From assembly GCA_963575645.1 (NCBI GenBank), contig OY754464.1, positions 61,354,948-61,418,947 on the forward strand: 64,000 nucleotides of DNA. The letters run 5' to 3'. The notes under the pieces are model-generated. The model worked only from the letters and a program-made list of their open reading frames with translations, was not told where the DNA came from and did no database searches. Made by a program: the position numbers and the translations under genes. This DNA comes from Xanthostigma xanthostigma. Lineage: Eukaryota; Arthropoda; Insecta; Raphidioptera; Raphidiidae. Shown here in pieces: positions 38,404 to 53,400 of the stretch; position 1 is the first letter of the stretch; each line of letters begins with the position of its first letter.

Positions 38404-41400
38404 AAGTGTACGGGCAATAACTTTCGAAGGAGTAAATTAATTTTAACGAAATTTGGACCACATATTGAAATCCATCACCGCACGAAGCCTATTTAAAATG
38501 GGCCCAATCGGGCCACTTTAAGGGTAGGTTTTAGGGGTTGAAAAATATTTTTGGGCCCAAAAATACCGATAAATTTCTCCGAATCGTTTCAAAATTGAAA
38601 TGTAACCCTTTAGTAATGATTAAAATGTGCTACCAAAGTTTTATTAAAATCGGCCTGACAGGACCGGACTTGAAAATTTTATGAAAACGTCAGTTTGTAG
38701 ATAGGGATTTATTTAGTGAAGGGTGAATTTAATGTGTTGTATTAATAGTAATATTAAAATGAAGAAAAAAATATTATTTTAAGGGGTGCATTAAGGGGTT
38801 AAATTTTGTATTTTGTTCAAAAATTAAGTAAGTTCATATAAGGGAGTCACACTGCGTATAATAGCAAATACACTATATTGTCGGCAGGGTTTCGCACTGC
38901 GACCCGAGTTTTTTATAAATTATGAAACTCTAAAAATCAAAATTTCACATCGATTCACTACATAAATATCTTCAGAAATTATTCCTGACATCTGACACCC
39001 ACCGACTGATGCTGGGTTGCAGAAAGGGTTGTCAAAAAATCTGATTTGAGAATGACCTTAGATTAGTTTTAAATCGATCCTGCAGTTCAAAAATAATTGA
39101 TCGATTGAAACAATGTTTTTCTTAAACATAAATTTAGCATCGTTTTTTGTACAATTTCAACTTCGAAACAACGTGTTTCTACGCATTTTGAGCAAAATTT
39201 AGCTTGAAAAGCGAGCTTTTTCTATATAGAACAATAATTTGTTTTTGTGTGACTACAATCTTATAAATGACAGGGAATTTGAATACGACATTAAACTGCT
39301 CCTGATGTATGAAAACTGTAATTATATGATCACTGTCTAAGGTCATTGCAAAATCAAATTTTTTGACAATCCTTTCTGCAAGCATGAATTACTATTTTTT
39401 TAATTCAGCCTCTTGTTAGATATTAGGGATAGTTTTCTTACGACTTCAAAGTTCAAACGCATTCAAAATAGACATTCGATCGTTGCCAAATAAATAGTGG
39501 CTTAATACTTTTCAGTCCTTACCGAGTTTCATCAAAATTAGTCTTGATTCTATAGTAATGCTGGTACAAATAGACAGACAGACAAAACACTTTTAAAACA
39601 CGTTCTGAGCTATATTGATTTTCTTTGGCTAAACTAAGATGAGATCTACAGTAAAGTGATATAAGAGTGATTTGTTAGTATTGAATATTTTGTTGCCAAA
39701 ATCCGGTGCAGCCGGGCCAACAAAAAAGTTGTGATATTTGCTATGTTTAAAGCAGCTTTCAGCAGGCCTATACATTTTGCTGGATGATAATTTGGCAATA
39801 TATCAAAACATTTTGACGCATAATTATATAATATTAAAAGAAACTAGAATATGAGCTTAAGACCACACAGTAGAAATGAAACTTCATAACTACTTTGCAT
39901 ATTCAACCTTAGAAGGCAATGCACTTTGAGCTGTTCATAAAAAGTGCGTCAGTTGTTGATTGCGCCCTGCATTTCTATTTTTCCTTTAAAGTACATATTT
40001 CTTTCATGTCGATATTATGTTTAATCGCCTTATGAGCTGACCCACACTATAGAAGTTTCAATTCAAAAGTTTTTGCTTCAAACGCTTTTGCTTACACACT
40101 AATGCTCGTTTTCTGATACGACTTTCAGTCTTAAAGGACTCTGCACAAACCTTATGGGATTTGATCGAAAATTGTTTTATTTTATAGTTTAAAGCTCACT
40201 AAGACAAAGTGTTGATGGGCGCATAGCCTAAAAACCAATAGATTTTTAGTTACAGACATGTTTAGCGAGATTTTAGATATAGGAATATCCATTGAATTCA
40301 CAATCTTAAAAAAATCCTAAGCTCTAGAAATATGTTTCCGAGTGCACAGAATACGAATATGAAATTATTATTTGATACAGGATGACACCTTCCAACATTA
40401 TGTACCTAGTTTTCGATTATTTTTCTATTTCTAAAAAAAGTACAAAAGTTGAACGTGGAACATGTTTGTGAATTCAATGGATATTCCTATATCTAAAATC
40501 TCGCTAAACATATCTATAGTTAAAAATCTATTGGTTTTTAGGCTATGCGCCCATCAACACTTATTCTTAGTGACTTTTAAACTATAAAATAAAACTTTTT
40601 TCGATCAATTTAACCGAGAACCAAATCCCATAAGGTTTGTGCGGGGTCTTTTAGATTTAAGAACGTCATTTGGTTTCAGTGATAATGCTGAAAATCGTAT
40701 CAGAAACCGAGCATAAGGGTATCGTGCTGACTGTTTAAAAAAAAAAACGACTTAGTTCTACAAAAATATGGCGTCGAAGTTGTATAATTAACAGGCGTGT
40801 TTACTCGGCTATTTATTTTTTGAAAGACTATTCATTGGTGATTGTAGACAGACGAGATTTATGTACATAAGTGATGAGGCCTCATAGAAAGGAACACCAA
40901 AGCAAGCAAAGATATCGGTCTGGAAATACACTGCTGCGCCACCTACCGACCTATGCGTATAATTCACTCTCTCAGTTTACATTAGCACTTCTCGCTCGCG
41001 CGCGCGCGCGCGCTGGTGGGGTGAAGATTGGAAATATGAAGGTTGAATACGGTGTGGAGAGCGTACACAACACTGACGCGGTCCACAACTACACCGTGTC
41101 TCGCTAAATATTAGAATGAGGGTTTTCGGTCCTGGGTTCCCGAGTCGGGAATTCCCGGGAATGAAAGCGGTTTCATGCCTGGGAATAATTTTACGAAATA
41201 CTCGGGTAAACGGGAACCATTTAAAATTAATAACTTTCTGCTGAAGACATTCAAAACCTCAGCAAAGTTTAAGCTCAAATAATATGGTCAGTGAAACTTA
41301 CTTTTACAGAAAGCGAGCGAACCTTTTCTATTGCTGGAAGTTTTGCGACTAAAGCAAGAAACAGGCTATCCGATCGCTCTTTAAACGCAATGGTATTCTT

Positions 41401-44400
41401 GAAGGCTTTTTTCTCCAGCAACAAGACCTCGTAAAGTCGTAAATTATAATGTTATCGAATAATAATTTCACAAGACTTAAATTTAACATTTTTTGCACAC
41501 AGTGTCGGTGATAGTTCCTTTTTCTTTAGTTTAAACGCACACTGGAAAATGTACAACTGTAATTAGATTTATAATGATCTCAGTAGTCAGTAGTCAGTCC
41601 TTTTTAGTTAAAGTAAACGTTTAATTATGAGTACAACATCGTTACACAATGTACAATTTTTTATTAGACTATAGTAGTCATTATTGATTATTTTGTAATG
41701 AAAAAGTAGTATATTTTTGTTTTTCCTTAAACTTTTAATAATAAAAAATAGAACATAATACTTATAAACTAGAGTTTTATTTGTAAATAAGTGATTCCCG
41801 GGTACCCGGGAATTCCCGGGAATATAAAATTATCATTCCCGATTCCCGGGAATCAAAAAGAGCCGGGAACGCGAAAACCCTTTTAGAATCCGCGTTTATG
41901 ATAAAATCGTAACTGCGAAACTCTGCAGCATTGGGATTTGACATAAAACGATACGACATCTAGTGATATAAATTTAAACCATAAATATTTTCCTAGCTTT
42001 TAGTATTACAGGGTGGCCATAGAAAAATAATTTCAAGTTTTCCTGATAAATCCAGGTTTTCCAGGAAAATTATACTTTTCCATGATTTGAATATCTTATT
42101 TGTATGATCGAGATTTTTAAAGTTTTGATTAATGCCATTTTTTTGTTCTTTTTCAAATCGAAATTGAGTATTAAACAATTTTCTCGCATTTTTCTACGCA
42201 TACAAAATTTTATCTCTTAAACTATAGGCACAGTCAACCTTCTTTTTACTGTGCGATCATTAGTTAGAGATATCGATGGTAAAAAACCAAAGGTTACTTT
42301 TTACTTAATTTCCGATATTTCAGCGATAAATAGTCGCATAGCAAACAAAAAAATTCCAAAATGAAGGTTGAACACCAGGCTCAATGACCAGGTATTCATA
42401 AAGTTTGGAAAAACTTTGTTTCGAGTCTGAAGGCAGTTTTAAAACAACAAAAACATTTTCAAAACTAGAAATTTTAAACTTTAAAATGGCATTTTTTCGT
42501 GATAGTTCGTAACATTCCCTGATATTTCCATAATATTTCCAGATTGTATTGAATTCCTTGATTATTCCAGGTCTGTGGCTGCCAGTATGTGAAAAATACC
42601 GGGTTCGACATTACACTTCGCTTAAACTCCATCCATATCTCAAAATCACGATAGCATGGCATCACGAAACGAATCCCCAGGAAATGAGACGACACGCGTT
42701 TCCTTACCAGATGTCAGATTGAAAGATAGATTTATTTATTTCAAAAATAGCTTAAAAGCTGCAAAATATGTTAATATACAATAATTAAAATACAAATAAA
42801 ATTACAATTCGTCAATACAATATATACCTACATTTGGAGTATTACAAACTAACTGCTTGCCACATTACATCCTACCTGCCATAATATCGAATAATATCGA
42901 ACAAATGCATTCAAATTCTACTTAGGTACTATGAGAATTGTGTTACATTATTTTTCTAGAAAACTAAAATACGTTGCATACAAAACATAAAGAAAAGTTT
43001 GTATAGAAATTTAATTTTTTTTTTGCAAATTATAAAAAAAATTAGAATAATTCTCAGCATATTATATCGGCGTTATAGAGGGTCCAATTTTCAAAACATA
43101 TGCGCTCGTAAGTGTGATCTGAGATCTCAAGATAAAATGAAAGAAATAAAAAAAATAAAGAATATTGGTACCACGTCTTTAAAACGAGTATAAAATAATT
43201 TCTTTATAGACAGATTTTTAACTTGTAGGATTTGAAACGAAAAACGTGGGGCGCATTATTCGCTTTATCTCATAAATAGATTTTTTCATTGATAGCTACT
43301 CTCTACACTTCTTATATAACTGTCGCATGCGCCCCACGTTTTTTGTTTCAAATACTACAAGTTAAAAACCTGTCTGTAAAGAAATAATTTTATATTTTAA
43401 GTTCGTTTTAAAAACGTGCTATAGGTATTATTTTCTACTTTACAGTATTTTCTTGTATTGTTTTCTAATTCTGAGTTATGTTAAAAATTTCAAGTCTTTA
43501 TCTCATCAGGAAGTTAGTTTAAAATCAATTACAAAATTCCACCCGGACAGACATACAAGAAACATACAAGAAAGCGAGTTAATAAAAACGTGCTAAAATA
43601 TGGGACGACCCCATTGTCAGCAGTAAGACACGGTATAGTTCAGTTGAAGAATGGTAAGAAGTTGAATGAGAGAAGGCGGTGGAACTTTGTGTGGCGTGTG
43701 GATAGAAGTGATTGCTGATACATATGTATGTAGGACTGATACAGAGGTGTTGAGGTTAAGTATTCAACCGGTCTGCTGCACACAGCGCGCATAGTGAACT
43801 GTGAGCGAACTAAAGTTTATACGACTTATAACTTCACTTCGTGACGACGTTTTGTCGCTATGAAAATTGTACAGTTGAAAATTCTCTACAAATATAAACA
43901 AAACTGGTCAAGTGCGACACCAAATCGCGCAACGTACAACGTACAAATGAATAACGGTGCCTAATATATTGTATTTCATTAAATATTATCCGTACTAATA
44001 TATTCAATTTAAAAACTTGTTTAAACATTTTTTGAAATTTTTCTCATATGATTTCCGAAATGCTGTAAACTAGGTATGTTGACTTTATTATTTTATCGCA
44101 ACGTTATTTAATTTTATTTTTTGACATATACTTCTATAGAAATATCTATATAAAATCGTAACGTGTTGTGAAGGTAGACCGGTATTCCCTCTTCTTCCGC
44201 GACTGTGTTATATGCTACAGGTACATATAAACCTTGAAATAGGCAGTAAAAAGACATTCGACTTCTGCTTTCACACGACGTGCAGTGTACAAATGTTCCT
44301 AGCCGGACACTTTTTGACTATTACGAATACAAGAGATAAATATTTGGGGTGGTTCTAGGCTATATCTCATTATGCTATCATAACAGAGGGTTGCTAATCC

Positions 44401-47400
44401 CGGCTAACCTCCGGTAAATACGGATATACTCTACAAAAAAAAAAATCGCCACAGCGTAATGCAATCTATAAATCTGGACGAAACCAGACCGACCTGCTAG
44501 TTCATAAAAACACCAATTATTTAGTCAACCTCATAACTAAGTTTGTTGGTATTAGCTATGTATATGTCACCGGGATATTGTCAAATCCGTGATTTTGTAA
44601 TTTCACTAGTGAAATTACAATATCACGATTGACAAAGATTCGTGATATTATAATTTCACTAAGTGAAATTATAATATCACGGGTTTGACAATATCCCGGC
44701 GACATATATAATTGTTAGAACGATCGCTCTATTTTTTTTTTAATGAAAAAGAAAAACAGAACGGCATAGTTTCGTATTTATAGATTAATATACTGAAAGT
44801 ATAAAAACGTTTATGGTTAAATTAAGATCGTAAAAACACAGAACAGAAATTGAGTCCATAAAATATAAAATATTAAAAGGTTACTTTTATCGAAGCTGAG
44901 TGAATTTTATAATAAAGAATAATATAACCGTTAATATTAAATCAAAGCGATGTTCTCAAATAAAACTTTATGTTCGAAATTAAAACGCTAATAGTTCCGT
45001 CGTAAAAATGGAAGTAAATTAGAATGTGAACTTTGTTATAAAGTTCTTGTAGAATAAAAACTATAAAAACGTTAGTAAAAAAATTGATTCGTCTAAAAAA
45101 AGTGTCTAGTTAATCTGTTTTAAGGTTATTATTCTTCATTTATTATTAAAGTCAGTGGCTGTCAAATGGCAATATTCATCGAACACTATTAAAGATAAAA
45201 ATTACTAATCTTGTAACAAATTTATTCGTTACAATGAAATTTACTTTCAATTCACCAACCAAATTACCAGGTAAAATAGTTAGTTGAAGAATAAATACAT
45301 ATTGCACTATACTCCTTGGTATTTTTGTCGAATATTGTGGCGTTCACCCAAAAATCCGAGCGATGGTGTTTACACTAAAACGCCAAAAAAATGTTTCTAT
45401 AAATAATAAAGTTTTATCCTCACCCAATTGCATACAAAACTTCCACTAACTTTAATATTTTACAACTATAAACTTCACGAAAGGTTAATAAATAACACAT
45501 AAATAAATTCACAAGAGGAACTGCAGATATAATACTCCACGTTTATAGGTTAGGTATTATGATCTATGTGGCGACCATTATTATTTTCTCAGGCGAATAA
45601 ATATTTATACCTGAGAATTTGGACAGAATAGATTTATACCTGCAGTAAACATAATTATCACTAATATATTACAGAGTAACTACTGTTTGCTACAATTGTT
45701 AAGAAAAACCCCTTGTTACAACGCCATCAACATAGAAAAATTAGTTTAATTTACAAAAGAAACATGAAGTTTCTACATTAACGGCCTGACGATATAGAAA
45801 AGACATCTGTGACTTGGGTTCGTATTTAATATAAGGAAACAATTTCACCTTTGATTCACTCATAGCTCTCACTACTGTGACGGTTCACATTTAGCGTTAA
45901 CTAATATAATTGGCTCTCGCATGATGTGAAAAAAATCAGTTACCAATGCTATAAATATTGGAATGATAGTTTGATAGCTGTGTCACTGTGATGTAATGTA
46001 ACTCAGTCCGCCGCGATAGTGGAAAGATTCGGGGTTCGTATCCCGACGGTGACATTGTTTGTAAATTAAACTAATTTTTCTATGTTGATGGTGTTGTAAC
46101 AATGGGTGTTTCTTAACAATTGTAGCAAACAGTAGTTACTCTGTAATATATTATAATAATTACTACATTATGTATTATTCTCGTCTAAATAATTATCACT
46201 ATTTATTCGGAGGAATGAAACAAATGAATCGAATAAATAACTACTTACGTTCAGTGAATATGGCCATAGGCAAAATAAATTATAGGTTAGACAGTCACAA
46301 TCCGTAGGGTCTTAAAATAATTCCGAATTTTATAAGATTTTACAAAAATGCACAAAGTAGTTAAAATTAAAAATAATGATTATATTAAAGTATAGTAACG
46401 TTTTCGAAACTTTGATACAATGAAATTAAACGTTAATGACTCCAGTTGTTGAGCATCCATATTCTAGAATTTCCATTTCTTTCGCATTAGTGTGAAACGA
46501 GGTTTTTCATCCGCGTTTTTTTTCAATTTGCAACTGCCAATCCATAAGTAAATATTATTAGATATGTTTACTGTGCGATTGAAATAAATTAATAACATAG
46601 AGCCGAAAACAAATAGAGCGAAAACTATAACTCAATTTTATGTTAATTATAATCGATAGTTAAATTTTATGGTGGAAGATACGGAACTGACACGTACTTC
46701 CACCATTAGAGTTAATGTAAAAATACACGAAACTGAAATGTGGTTAGTATTATATTTAAGAATCCAATATAACATTATATAACTATTCATACAATGACAA
46801 GTTTTCTACAATAACGTCACTGAAACGTAAAAATTCAAAAATTACACTTTGACGTCACAGTCAAGTAGTAAAGTTTTTAAACCAGAGTTTCGCAATCATT
46901 AAAATACGTGGTTGACCGACATTATTGCTATGCTTTGGAATGCGAACTAAAAAGCATTTTTGTTAATTATTTTAAACAATTTTTTTTCCGGAGAAATGAA
47001 AATATTTACTTTGCATGGTGGAAGAAGCGTAACATTTATGGTGGAAGAGAGGGGAATTTAAATGACTGGGATATAATAATTTAGATCCTCGGATAAAACA
47101 GTATCTATTATATTGTTGTCGAAATTACGTAGGTGTAAAATTTAAAGTCTATCGTATATGTAGAAGTGGAACCTAAATTACTACCTTTCCCTACTAGTGG
47201 CGTAATGGTAAAAATTGTATTCGTAATAAATTATTTCTTAGGTAATACAAATAATCATAATAAAAAGAAAAATAATGATGGCAATTGTGGATAAAGAGTC
47301 TCATTTCTAAGGCTATCATTGAATTGAAAATATAATTAATATTTGCACTAGTTCTCGGACTAGAATATATAGATATACTTGTACCCCCACAAAACTCGGC

Positions 47401-50400
47401 AAAATAAACGTTTTGACAAAAATCCAATAACACGTAGATTTTTTATATCAAAGGGGGTAAATTTTTATGTAAAAATCATTCCTGCAATTCTAGCCCTATG
47501 CGAGGGGTAGCAACACCCTCAAATTTTTTAATGGGACGGGTTCAAATGATCCCTAATTTGGAAGGGTTTTTCGTTACTTACACAACTGTATTTATTTTTT
47601 ACCAATTCGATCGATCGACTAATAAAAGCACAAAAAGGTTTAAACATGTTTAAACTATCGAATATAATAAAATAGAAAAGTAACAAAATCAAGTAAACTA
47701 ATAAGAATAAAAAGTAAGAACAAAAGAACATCAGAACAAATGTCAAAATAAACTAACTCGCCACAGTATAAAATCGTGTTTATTTACTAAATCAAAATGG
47801 ATTATTTCAAAAAAGTAAGAACTGAAATAGTTGCAATTTACTTTCGTAATAATGATTATGATGGCAATTGATTGAGATCATTTCGAGAAATACCTTTATG
47901 TGCTTTTATTAGTTTTTAACTTTGAAAATTCAAGAAGCAATTTCTCGGTAACAAATCGATCGAATTGAAAAAAAAATACGGCTGTGTAAGTAATGAAAAA
48001 CCCTTTCAAATTAGAGATCATTTGACTCCCCGTTCCATTAAAAAGATTGGGGGGGGGTGCTACCCCCCGCACAGGGCTAGAGTTGCAGGAGTGATTTTTG
48101 CATAAAAATTGGTCCCCTTTGATATAAAAATCGACGTGTTTTTGAATTTTTGTCAAACCATTTATTTTTCCTAGTTTTATGGGGTACAAGTTTTCGTTGG
48201 GATACTGTGTATATGTATATAGATAATAAAATGATACTGTGACAACCCGATAAGCTTTTGGATTGCTCTTGAGGATGTGTTACAGTCGCAAACAAAAGTA
48301 TATCCGTAACCGAAAATTGTAAGAAGGTGACAACAACGTCAAACTGTACCAAAATTTCTATTTCGGTACAATTTGTTAGACAATATATTATGTAGCACAT
48401 ATTACAATGTAAATGAATGCGTAACTAGCCTAGAATTTAGGCTGCAGTGGGTTCCTAAGATAACAGTATCGTAATATATCAGCCACAATATGACAGTGAA
48501 TTAATGGGAGCCGTTTTTTTACGTTACGGTTGTACCGTCGCTATCGAGAAAATTACATTTATTTACTTCTATGCAAACGTTTTTTAATATGTCATTCACA
48601 GTCATATTACGTCCGCTATATTACGGTACCGCTGAACTTAGGTTTTACCGGGTCGGCTAGACACTTTTATATCGATGTGCTGTGTATTTATTTATTGCGT
48701 ATTTTAGAAGTTATACACCAAACTAAAATAAAAGACACCACAAATTAATATCTATGAAGACACGCTCGACAATTAGACCCAGATAGCAGCACGATGTGAG
48801 GAACAATGTTTTAACATTTTGAGAAAGACTGGCCGCCACGACGATCCGTACGTGTAAAGTGGCTTGACAATACTGTGTATTATAATGGAACAATTTACTT
48901 TTAGAAATATAAAGTGCTATAAAATTACGGCTCCTTTAACTTGTCTTTTATATAAAAGTATTCAACTGTTCTTTTAAGAGCACTAAATTGCATAAAGACT
49001 GGTTCAAAAGTAATTACTTCTTCTTTCTTCCGTTTTTCTACATATTTTTATAAAAATAGGTTTTATAGTTACTACGTTCTTAAGGGAATAAAATGTGACC
49101 AAACAGTTATAAATTATACGTCTTGTTTAGTAAACAGACATATTTTATTTTACACATTTCTTTTTTTGCGATCTTGTACAAATTTTGACATCAATTCGAT
49201 AATGTTAAGTATAATATTTTACTTATAACCAGCCACAATATACTGATAATTTGATCTCGATAATTTGTTCTGGTATTCTTTCGGATTTTCCTTTATTAAG
49301 GATGTAGTCTGGAGTTCGGGCTTCGGAAAATCGTTTTTTACATTTTTCGAAAGTATAATATATTGAGAAAACACTGTAAAAATTTTAGACCGAAATATTA
49401 AATATTTACAAAGTTATAGCATATAGTCGAGAGCTGCCACGGTCTTACGGAAAGACTCTTACCTGCTCTTACCTCTCAATTGTTATCACGTTACCCTTAT
49501 ACTCTCGCAGAGTAGAGCAGAAAATTATCAGAAAACGATGCTTTTGAAGAAACGGAAGGTTTACTGTATATGCACCAGGCATAGCCGAATAGTGTAAATA
49601 TACATTTTTTGTAAGAAATGTGAAATCAAAACTTTAAACGCGTTTTTCTCGAAAATACGTTCTTGTAAGCGGCGCGGGTGATTGAAACAATTGTATACAA
49701 TCGATTGCTTTCATATTTGCACAGAGTATTCTATACAACAATGTATATTTCTAGTACGGGATAGAGCCACAAGCCTATGCACCAATAATAATCAATTTCA
49801 TTTTTTTAATTCAGATGACTTCCAAGTGACGTTATCATCCGCGTTACCCCCCAGCTCCATTTAAACTTGTCTACTTTAGGTTAAAAAAACAATTATAAAA
49901 TGACGTAAAATTAAGTAAAAAATTTTTTTTCTTAGTTTCCGATGTCAGTAAAAACATGTAACAAAATTGAAATGATTGTACAGTGTTTTGTTATAAAAAA
50001 ATCCAGAAATAATGGTTGAAAACGAGTCTTAATCACCAGATTACGTCCTTAAGAAAAACTTTTTTAAAATTAGAAAAAATCATAATTGTTGAAAAGTTGG
50101 TTTTACGTGATTTTATAGAAAAGTTATTTTTTTTTGCTATTCGTGGCCTTTTTACTTTTAAAAAATTAATATATGCGAAGCTGAGATACTTTCCGCTATT
50201 TTTAAAACTTTCATCTGTGTCCTACAGCAAAAAGAACTCAAATACATTACAAGGATTCTGAATAAAAATAGAAATAAAAAGAATTGTTAAGGCATAACAA
50301 AAGTGAACAAAATAAAACGCGCTTTAAATACTTTGTTTAGACACACTAACTTTATTTAAAACTTTGATAGCAAACTATGTCAGTTAAATACTACTTATTG

Positions 50401-53400
50401 AAGCCGTTTTTATATATAACTAGCGGCCCTGTACGTGCTTCGCTACGTATAAAGTGAAATAATAAAACAATTTAATTGGAACATCTATCTATCTATTTTA
50501 TTTATTTTAAAATATACATGGACGTATATGTGTGTATGTCGAGCACTCCGGCTGCGCCGTCGTGCCCGGTGCAAAAGAACGAATGGGGAAGGAAGAAAAA
50601 AAATTTAGGGGTGGACTACCCCTAACATTTAGGGGGATGAAAAATAGATGTTGGCCGATTCTCATAGATACCGGATAAGCACAAAAAATTTCATCAAAAT
50701 CGGTCAAGCCGTTTCGGAGGAGTATGGCAGCGAAAACTGTGACACGAGAATTTTATATATTAGATATTAGACGTTGTCCTGCCACAGACCTCGTAAGTCA
50801 AATGCCACATATTTAATGTCATGAATATATTTCACGAAGATCGTTTTTGGGCTATATGTGTACTTATGTAGTACGTTAGAAGTTGTATATTTTTGGCGTG
50901 ATTAAAAATTAATTTTTAATTTGTACGCAAGTAATTTATTGAAATAAAATAATGAAAGGACTGAAGTAAAATTATATCACTAATAGTCACAAATGTTTTC
51001 AATAATTTCATCTATACTCATTAATTATCATTCACTAGTCACTACTGTATAAAATTTAAAAGCATACCTATATATAATTTTCATTCCTATTGAAATAGAA
51101 CATCACCTGACATCTGTCCTATTCACTATTTTACAGTTTCGATCGTTGTGCCATCAATCGAAGTTTTGGTAAATGTGCTAAAAATCAAAATACTTAACAA
51201 AATGCCCAAGGCGTATGGTTTAGCGAGCAACTTCATTCTGTTTGATGTTACAATACAGGCGTCATCTTGTTATTTTGATTTTACATCGTAAGAATTCACT
51301 CTTTTCATATTTTCATAACGCTCGAAAAGAAGTATAACTTCAAAAATGCAATTATATTATTAATTGGTAGAAATCTAGATAATTCTGGCAAATGATGTCC
51401 TTAAAAACACATGAATTAACGATTTGTTTTCAACATCACTGAATTTTAAACTTGATTTTTAATATTTAGTTTCATGCAGAATTCAACGTCATAAGTCATA
51501 ATTAAAATTTTTTCGTCTTTTATTAGTAGCAATGCTTTGTGCAAAAAGAAAGAAAATCGACCGATTTGATGAAACTGTAAATAATATTTTTCAATTCAGA
51601 TACTATGTGTAAATTGGAAACGTATTTGTAACCAGGGATGGATTCGAGAAAATAAGAAATATTTTTACGAAATTTAGAAACACTAGTATTTAAAACTGAC
51701 TTCTCCGATTGTCATAATACAATAAGCTGATAATCTGAAAACTTTGAATTTTGAAAAACAATCGACAAAATCTTTGAAGGACTTGAAAAATCCAGATATA
51801 AAACTTCTTTAAAATTTTATTCAGGTATTTAGGGTCAGCCGACTGACATTTCGAAGAGCCGACAACAGGTTTTCGCTTACATGGGACTTTTTTTAAGTTA
51901 CAGATACGCCTCTTGTCAAAAATTTCAAGGGACCCCGCACCAAATACTAGGGCTTCACACGAGACGAGAGTAGACGAGACTATCAAAAATCTCGTCAATC
52001 CCTAGAAAATTCAGTCTCGTTCAAGTCTCGGTCTCGTCTCGTTACCAGATGTCTCGTCTCGTCTCGCTTAATTTTAAATAATGATAATATATATTATATA
52101 AACTAAATAATAAATAATAATAAGTAGTTTTTTAAAGCTATATTTATTACGTTATTATATAGAAATATTTGAACATATACATAATTTTTTTTATTTTACA
52201 CACTCAGATTTTATATTTTGTAAAATATATTGTTTTTTATTTCGACCTTTTCTAATTTTTCCAATAAAAACTTTATAAAAAAAAATTTAACGAGACCATA
52301 AACGAGACTCTCGGGTTGCACTGTATGTGGTCTCGGTATCGTCCAAAATATTTACCAAAACGTATCGTCTCGTCTCGTCTCGCTTTTCCGAGACGAGAAC
52401 GAGACGAGACGAGAAAAATCTCGCTCTCGTGTGAAGCCCTACCAAATACATGAGAAAATGGAATCAGTCATTTGATTCTGAAGAAAATTTCCAATACAAC
52501 TTTGGTCTGAAAATCCCATTATATTTATACATACAAAAATAATATATCTCCACGGGTGCCTTATTGCACGTTGTTCGTTAATAGCCATAAAACAGCCGTT
52601 TTTGATACGCTTGCAACTTTGGACACCAGGATTTTCAGACCCAAGTTGTATTGGAAACTTTTTTCAGCATCAAATGACTGATTCATTCCCCCCCAGTTAG
52701 AAAGAATTTCACCGAGATCCATTTTCCCATGTATTTGGTGCCGGGTCCTTTAGTATTATCTCAGTTTTTCATAAAACTACATGCCGAATTTTAATCTTTT
52801 AGGTTATCGCGAATAACGACTATAATTTAATTAACCCGCAGTTTCGATATCAGGATACTTCTGCAGCCCTGATATGACTTCCCTTCCCGTGTTCCAAGTT
52901 GCAGCAAAGTCCACCTAACGCCATAATTAAAACGCTCAGACAGACATACAGACAGATGTATAGGAAGCAGAACCTATATACAGATATCACGCTACAGTTA
53001 AAAACTTTTAATGAGAATTCTTTCATTAAGTTTTCTCCTGCAACGCTACAATTTTATCTTCTAATATTTTACTGGAGACATATATATATATATTGCAGGT
53101 AGACGGTAGTGCAAAGGAATGCCTGGACTATTTTGAAATTGTCGTTCCTAATATCTAATCACGTCTATATAAATTCCAGCTTTCCGACTTGATTTCGGCT
53201 GTGTAAATTTTTAACTGGCGGCAAAATAATCAAGACCCACTTTCTCATGTGTCACTTAATTGTATCTCATGTTGATTAGCCAACGTACACCAAAAATATT
53301 TAGCATAGATATCAAGTTTTGTAGCCCCGAATTGCTTTATATTATCATTAGCGGCCCCGGTTCGGCTTTGTTCGGATTTGTAGAAGGCCTATTAAAGATA

